A DNA stretch of 64,000 bases from JAJPHF01 sp035293805 (lineage in GTDB: Bacteria > Chloroflexota > UBA6077 > JAJPHF01): NCBI GenBank assembly GCA_035293805.1, contig DATGMD010000062.1, positions 62,001-126,000 on the forward strand, in the 5' to 3' direction. Within the stretch, counting starts at the first letter, position 1; each line of letters starts with the position of its first letter. The notes beneath the pieces were generated by a model. The model made no database searches. It was not told where the DNA came from and saw only the letters and a program-made list of their open reading frames with translations. Both the position numbers and the translations under genes were made by a program. Positions 61,309-64,000 of this stretch are shown piece after piece.

Positions 61309-63135
61309 CTAGTGCGCGGCGGCTTGCAGCGCGGCGACGAGGGTGACGGGGTCGAGGCCCTTCAAGGCGGCGGCCTGGGCGACGGTAATGCGCGGGGCCA
61401 ACGCGGCGCGTAGGAGCGGGTGGGCGAGCGGCGTGAAACCGTGCGCCAGTAACACGTCGAGCGTGGCCGGCCACCGCGCAAGCACCTCGGCGACCGTCAG
61501 GTCGGGCGTGATCGCCGACGCGGGCCGCGGAGGCGGCGCCATGACCAGCCGCACCGGCACCCCGACGGCCGAGGCGGGCGTGGCGCCACGGGACGTGGCC
61601 GGGAGGGGCGCGGCCGGCGCGCGCGCGGCGAGCGTCCGCCAGAGCACCAGCGCGAAGAGCACGAGCCCGACGTAGCCGAGCACGCCGCTGCCCGCCACCA
61701 GCCCGCGCCCGAGCGCGTCGGCGCTGCCCAGCAGCTCGCCCGCGACGCGCAGCACTACGCCCACGTTGAACGCGACGTAGAGCGGCGCGAGCAGCGGCCG
61801 GCCCCACAGCGCCACGCCGCCGAACACCGGGACGACCCGACTCGCCACGCCGAAGATCAGCAGCGAGATGTAGCCGAGCGCCAGCGCGTGGCGCGCGGCG
61901 TTCTGCGCCCCCGCGCTCGGCGGTGTGCCCGTCGCCAGCTCCCATAGCGCCAGCGCCGCGCCGAGCCCGAGGGAGAACAGCAGCCAGCCGTACGCCGTGC
62001 GCACGTACGGCTCGTGGGCGCGCGGCTGTCCGGCCCCTGGCGGCATCGCCGCGCGCTCGTAGAGGCGGAGCGCGCCGACGAACGCCACCGCGCCCGCGAC
62101 GATCGCCAGCGCACCCAGCAGCGTGACCCCGTGCCACGCCTCGGGCCCGCCGAGCGCGCTCGCGACGCCGGCACCGACCTCCAGCGCCACGCCCGCGTTC
62201 AGCAGCGCGCAGGCGGCGATGCCCAGGCGCTCACGCGCTGGGCGGAGCCCCATGAACAGCGGGATCGCCCGCCGCGTCACCCCGAGCGCGGCCATCACCA
62301 CGAAGCCGTGGAACAGTGCCGTGAGGTACGGGTCGGCGAACAGGCTCGCCACCAGTCCCCTGCCCAGCGCGTCGGCGCGCACGGCGACGACGATCTGGAG
62401 CACGCTCGCCAGCGCGAGCCAGCCGCCCGCGGCCACCAGATAGGGCTCATAGCCTTCCCAACGGCCGCGCCCTGGCGCCAGCCACCGCGCTAGCGTGACC
62501 GCGAATAGGACGCTCGCCGCGAGCTGCAGTGCGGCAGCCACCGTGAACACCCCAGGCAGCGGCAGCGCGACGGCGAGCGGCTGGCCGATGGCCCGCACGA
62601 GTACCGCGCCGAGCCACAGGGCGTAAGTCGCCCCTGCCACGCGCCGGCTGGGCGGCGGGACGCCGCGGAAGCGCGGCACGACGTGGTAGGCGACGCCGAC
62701 GACGAATAACCCCACCCAGCCCAGGAGCTGCACCTGGCCGTGCGCCTGGATGAGCGGTAGCCAGTAGGCGCCGAGGTCCGGCCCGCCAGCGCGCCCCAGG
62801 ACGGCCAGCAGGCCAATCCCAAAGCCGGCCGTCAGCGCCAGCAGGAGGCTGGTGCGGAGGTACAGCCGGTAGCTCTCCCAGGGCGTGGGCGGCGCCGTCG
62901 GGCGCGGCGCGGGCGCGGCGGGCGCCTCGCGCGCGCTGGCCTCCAGCTCACGGAGCAGCGCCGGCAGGTCGACGTGGTGCAGCCGCGCGAACTGATCGAT
63001 CGGCTCCAGCGGCCCGGCCGCGCCGCCACAGCCCGCGAGCCCGTGGCGCTCGAACACCGCCGCCGTCTGCGGGTAGCGGGCCAGCGCCTCGCGGATCGTC
63101 ATGCCCGGCGCGATGGCCGGCGGGGGAGTGCTCAC
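61309..63135 (-). CDS. NnrS-like membrane protein with DUF1858-type domains at both ends
   Basis: 608 aa. An N-terminal DUF1858/DUF542-like segment (GMTIREALARYPQTAAVFERHGLAGCGG) is followed by about 12 membrane helices of the NnrS type (LIQAHGQVQLLGWVGLFVVGVAYHVVPRFRG; ALFHGFVVMAALGVTRRAIPLFMGLRP; HALALGYISLLIFGVASRVVPVF) with conserved His and Arg. A C-terminal DUF1858-like segment (LTVAEVLARWPATLDVLLAHGFTPLAHPLLR) completes the chain. NnrS proteins are heme- and copper-linked and act in protection from nitric-oxide stress. The start overlaps the preceding gene by 4 bases (ATGA). Confidence 0.9.
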   Translation of the reverse strand: MSTPPPAIAPGMTIREALARYPQTAAVFERHGLAGCGGAAGPLEPIDQFARLHHVDLPALLRELEASAREAPAAPAPRPTAPPTPWESYRLYLRTSLLLALTAGFGIGLLAVLGRAGGPDLGAYWLPLIQAHGQVQLLGWVGLFVVGVAYHVVPRFRGVPPPSRRVAGATYALWLGAVLVRAIGQPLAVALPLPGVFTVAAALQLAASVLFAVTLARWLAPGRGRWEGYEPYLVAAGGWLALASVLQIVVAVRADALGRGLVASLFADPYLTALFHGFVVMAALGVTRRAIPLFMGLRPARERLGIAACALLNAGVALEVGAGVASALGGPEAWHGVTLLGALAIVAGAVAFVGALRLYERAAMPPGAGQPRAHEPYVRTAYGWLLFSLGLGAALALWELATGTPPSAGAQNAARHALALGYISLLIFGVASRVVPVFGGVALWGRPLLAPLYVAFNVGVVLRVAGELLGSADALGRGLVAGSGVLGYVGLVLFALVLWRTLAARAPAAPLPATSRGATPASAVGVPVRLVMAPPPRPASAITPDLTVAEVLARWPATLDVLLAHGFTPLAHPLLRAALAPRITVAQAAALKGLDPVTLVAALQAAAH

Positions 63136-63341
63136 CGCGCGCTCTCCGCCGCCACCTGCCCAAGCGCGGCCAGCAGCTCGGCCAGGTCGAGTCCGTGGCG
63201 CCGCGCCGCCTCGGCGACCGGCAGGCCGCCGCCACAGCAGGTGTCCAGGCCCCGCGCGTTGAAGACGCCCAGTGCGGCTGGGTAGCGCTTCACGACCTCG
63301 CCGATGGTCAGGTTGGGATCGACAGTGTGCTCGATAGCCAT
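63132..63341 (-). CDS. DUF542/ScdA N-terminal domain protein
   Basis: 69 aa, preceded by GGAGGACG. The complete protein is one ScdA_N-type domain (LTIGEVVKRYPAALGVFNARGLDTCCGGGLPVAEAARRHGLDLAELLAAL), with the CC pair conserved in iron-sulfur repair (RIC/YtfE/ScdA) proteins, which link this domain to a di-iron hemerythrin. Here it stands alone, coupled to NnrS, supporting a role in nitrosative-stress or Fe-S repair (inference). Confidence 0.9.
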   Translation of the reverse strand: MAIEHTVDPNLTIGEVVKRYPAALGVFNARGLDTCCGGGLPVAEAARRHGLDLAELLAALGQVAAESAR

Positions 63342-63402
63342 GGCTCGTCCTCCAGCGGGACGGCTGGGCACCGCGACGGGCGGCGCCACGCCGAAGAAGA
63401 TT

Positions 63403-63594
63403 CTATGGAGATGGTGCCGGCTGGAGGTTAGCGCGCCGGTTGCGCTCGGTAACTTCAAGGTAGACGGCCTCGACGCGGCCCAGAGCTGATTCAAGGTCGC
63501 CGCGAGCGCGGTAGGAACCAATGGGGCACTCGGCACACTGCGGCGGGCTCTCGTTGGCCAGACTGGGCCGGGACTCGCTGCACGGCCCAGCCAC
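63403..63594 (-). CDS. Possible 63 aa CxxC protein heading the NnrS operon
   Basis: A frame from GTG 63594, stop 63403, 61 bases upstream of the ScdA-N gene. It contains PPQCAECPIGSYRARGDLESALGRVEAVYLEVTERNRR: one CxxC and an amphipathic helix. The start is not supported by a strong ribosome binding site, and no family was recognised. It may be a small redox or metal protein, or a chance frame. Confidence 0.35.
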   Translation of the reverse strand: MAGPCSESRPSLANESPPQCAECPIGSYRARGDLESALGRVEAVYLEVTERNRRANLQPAPSP

Positions 63595-63771
63595 GGCTGC
63601 ACCATCGGAGCGCGGACCGGACTTTGAGCCAGCCCCGCCAACTGACGCCGCCCGTAACACAGCATTTACGCGCCGCCACCCGGGGTGCAACCCGAGGGTG
63701 CGAGCATGGGGTGGGAAGCAGGTCGGTCGAGGCGGCGGGGGCGCGCTGGGGTAGCGAAAGGGGCCGTTCCG

Positions 63772-64000
63772 ATGCGAGGCGACGACGAGCTGCAACAGGA
63801 CGTGCTGACAGAGCTGCGGCGCGACCCGCGCGTGGAGCCACGCCACATCGGCGTGGAAGTCGAGCGGGGGGTGGTGACCCTGACCGGCACGGTGACGTGC
63901 TGCGCCCGCGCGACGGCGGCCGACGCGGCCACGCGGCGCGTGCCCGGCGTGCGCGACGTGCTCAACCGCTTGCAGGTTGCCCTCCCGGACTACCAGATCC
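63772..64000 (+). CDS. BON-domain protein (cut by window end)
   Basis: Starts at ATG 63772 after AAAGGGGCC and is open at the right edge. The 76 visible residues form a BON domain: DDELQQDVLTELRRDPRVEPRHIGVEVERGVVTLTGTVTCCARATAADAATRRVPGVRDVLNRLQV. BON domains bind membranes or small ligands and occur in osmotic-stress (OsmY-like) and CBS-BON proteins. There is no signal peptide. What follows the domain is not visible. Confidence 0.85.
   Translation, partial: MRGDDELQQDVLTELRRDPRVEPRHIGVEVERGVVTLTGTVTCCARATAADAATRRVPGVRDVLNRLQVALPDYQI

Overview
The window is a high-GC chromosomal stretch whose gene content best fits a Chloroflexota bacterium, perhaps Thermomicrobia-like. The support is a group 1h [NiFe] hydrogenase with its conserved accessory genes, an ergothioneine pair (egtB/egtD), an F420-type PPOX flavoprotein, many lipoprotein solute-binding proteins, PT-rich secreted proteins and interspersed CTCTCCC/GGGAGAG repeats. 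No rRNA, tRNA, CRISPR array, integrase or transposase was recognised. The taxonomic call is an inference.

Layout. 1-5.2 kb: a truncated minus-strand gene, a secreted RCC1-repeat protein and a membrane protein with a discoidin-like tail. 5.6-8.9 kb: a dihydroxyphthalate-decarboxylase-like protein and a solitary molybdenum hydroxylase large subunit. 8.9-13.0 kb: an island of clearly lower GC with an orphan LuxR response regulator and three or four small secreted proteins of unknown function. 13.2-15.5 kb: two NMT1-type substrate-binding lipoproteins. 15.8-19.3 kb: small stress-type genes, including a DyP peroxidase, a DUF2945 protein and a DUF488 protein.

19.4-33.5 kb is the centrepiece: a minus-strand [NiFe] hydrogenase locus. 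Transcription runs hhyS-hhyL-NifU-like-DUF5947-72 aa protein-DUF6084-442 aa protein-maturation protease, then a 39 aa DUF6893-type protein, then hypA-hypF-SIS isomerase-hypC-hypD-hypE. The structural subunits carry the hallmarks of the high-affinity, O2-tolerant class (proximal-cluster Cys-x-x-Asp, no Tat signal), so the likely role is oxidation of trace atmospheric H2. HypC-HypF build the Fe(CN)2CO group, HypA delivers nickel, and the protease trims the large subunit. No hypB is present. hypF carries an in-frame insertion of the interspersed repeat.

33.8-44.7 kb: a phospholipase D-like lipoprotein, serC, three M24/creatinase-like paralogues that have lost the metal ligands, a VapBC pair with an internally deleted toxin, an ornithine-cyclodeaminase-like enzyme, a solute-binding lipoprotein and a degenerate tandem-repeat array. 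44.9-52.6 kb: a forward run of egtB, egtD, a PPOX protein, a complete OpuC/ProU-type transporter and a cysteine-desulfurase-like enzyme, readable as a redox and osmotic protection block. 53-64 kb: a 50 aa Cys-tailed protein, DUF5996, an MFS exporter next to a truncated UBP zinc finger, a Tat-exported ThDP enzyme, a cytochrome c, an L,D-transpeptidase, an NnrS operon with a DUF542/ScdA-N protein, and a BON-domain gene cut by the window end.
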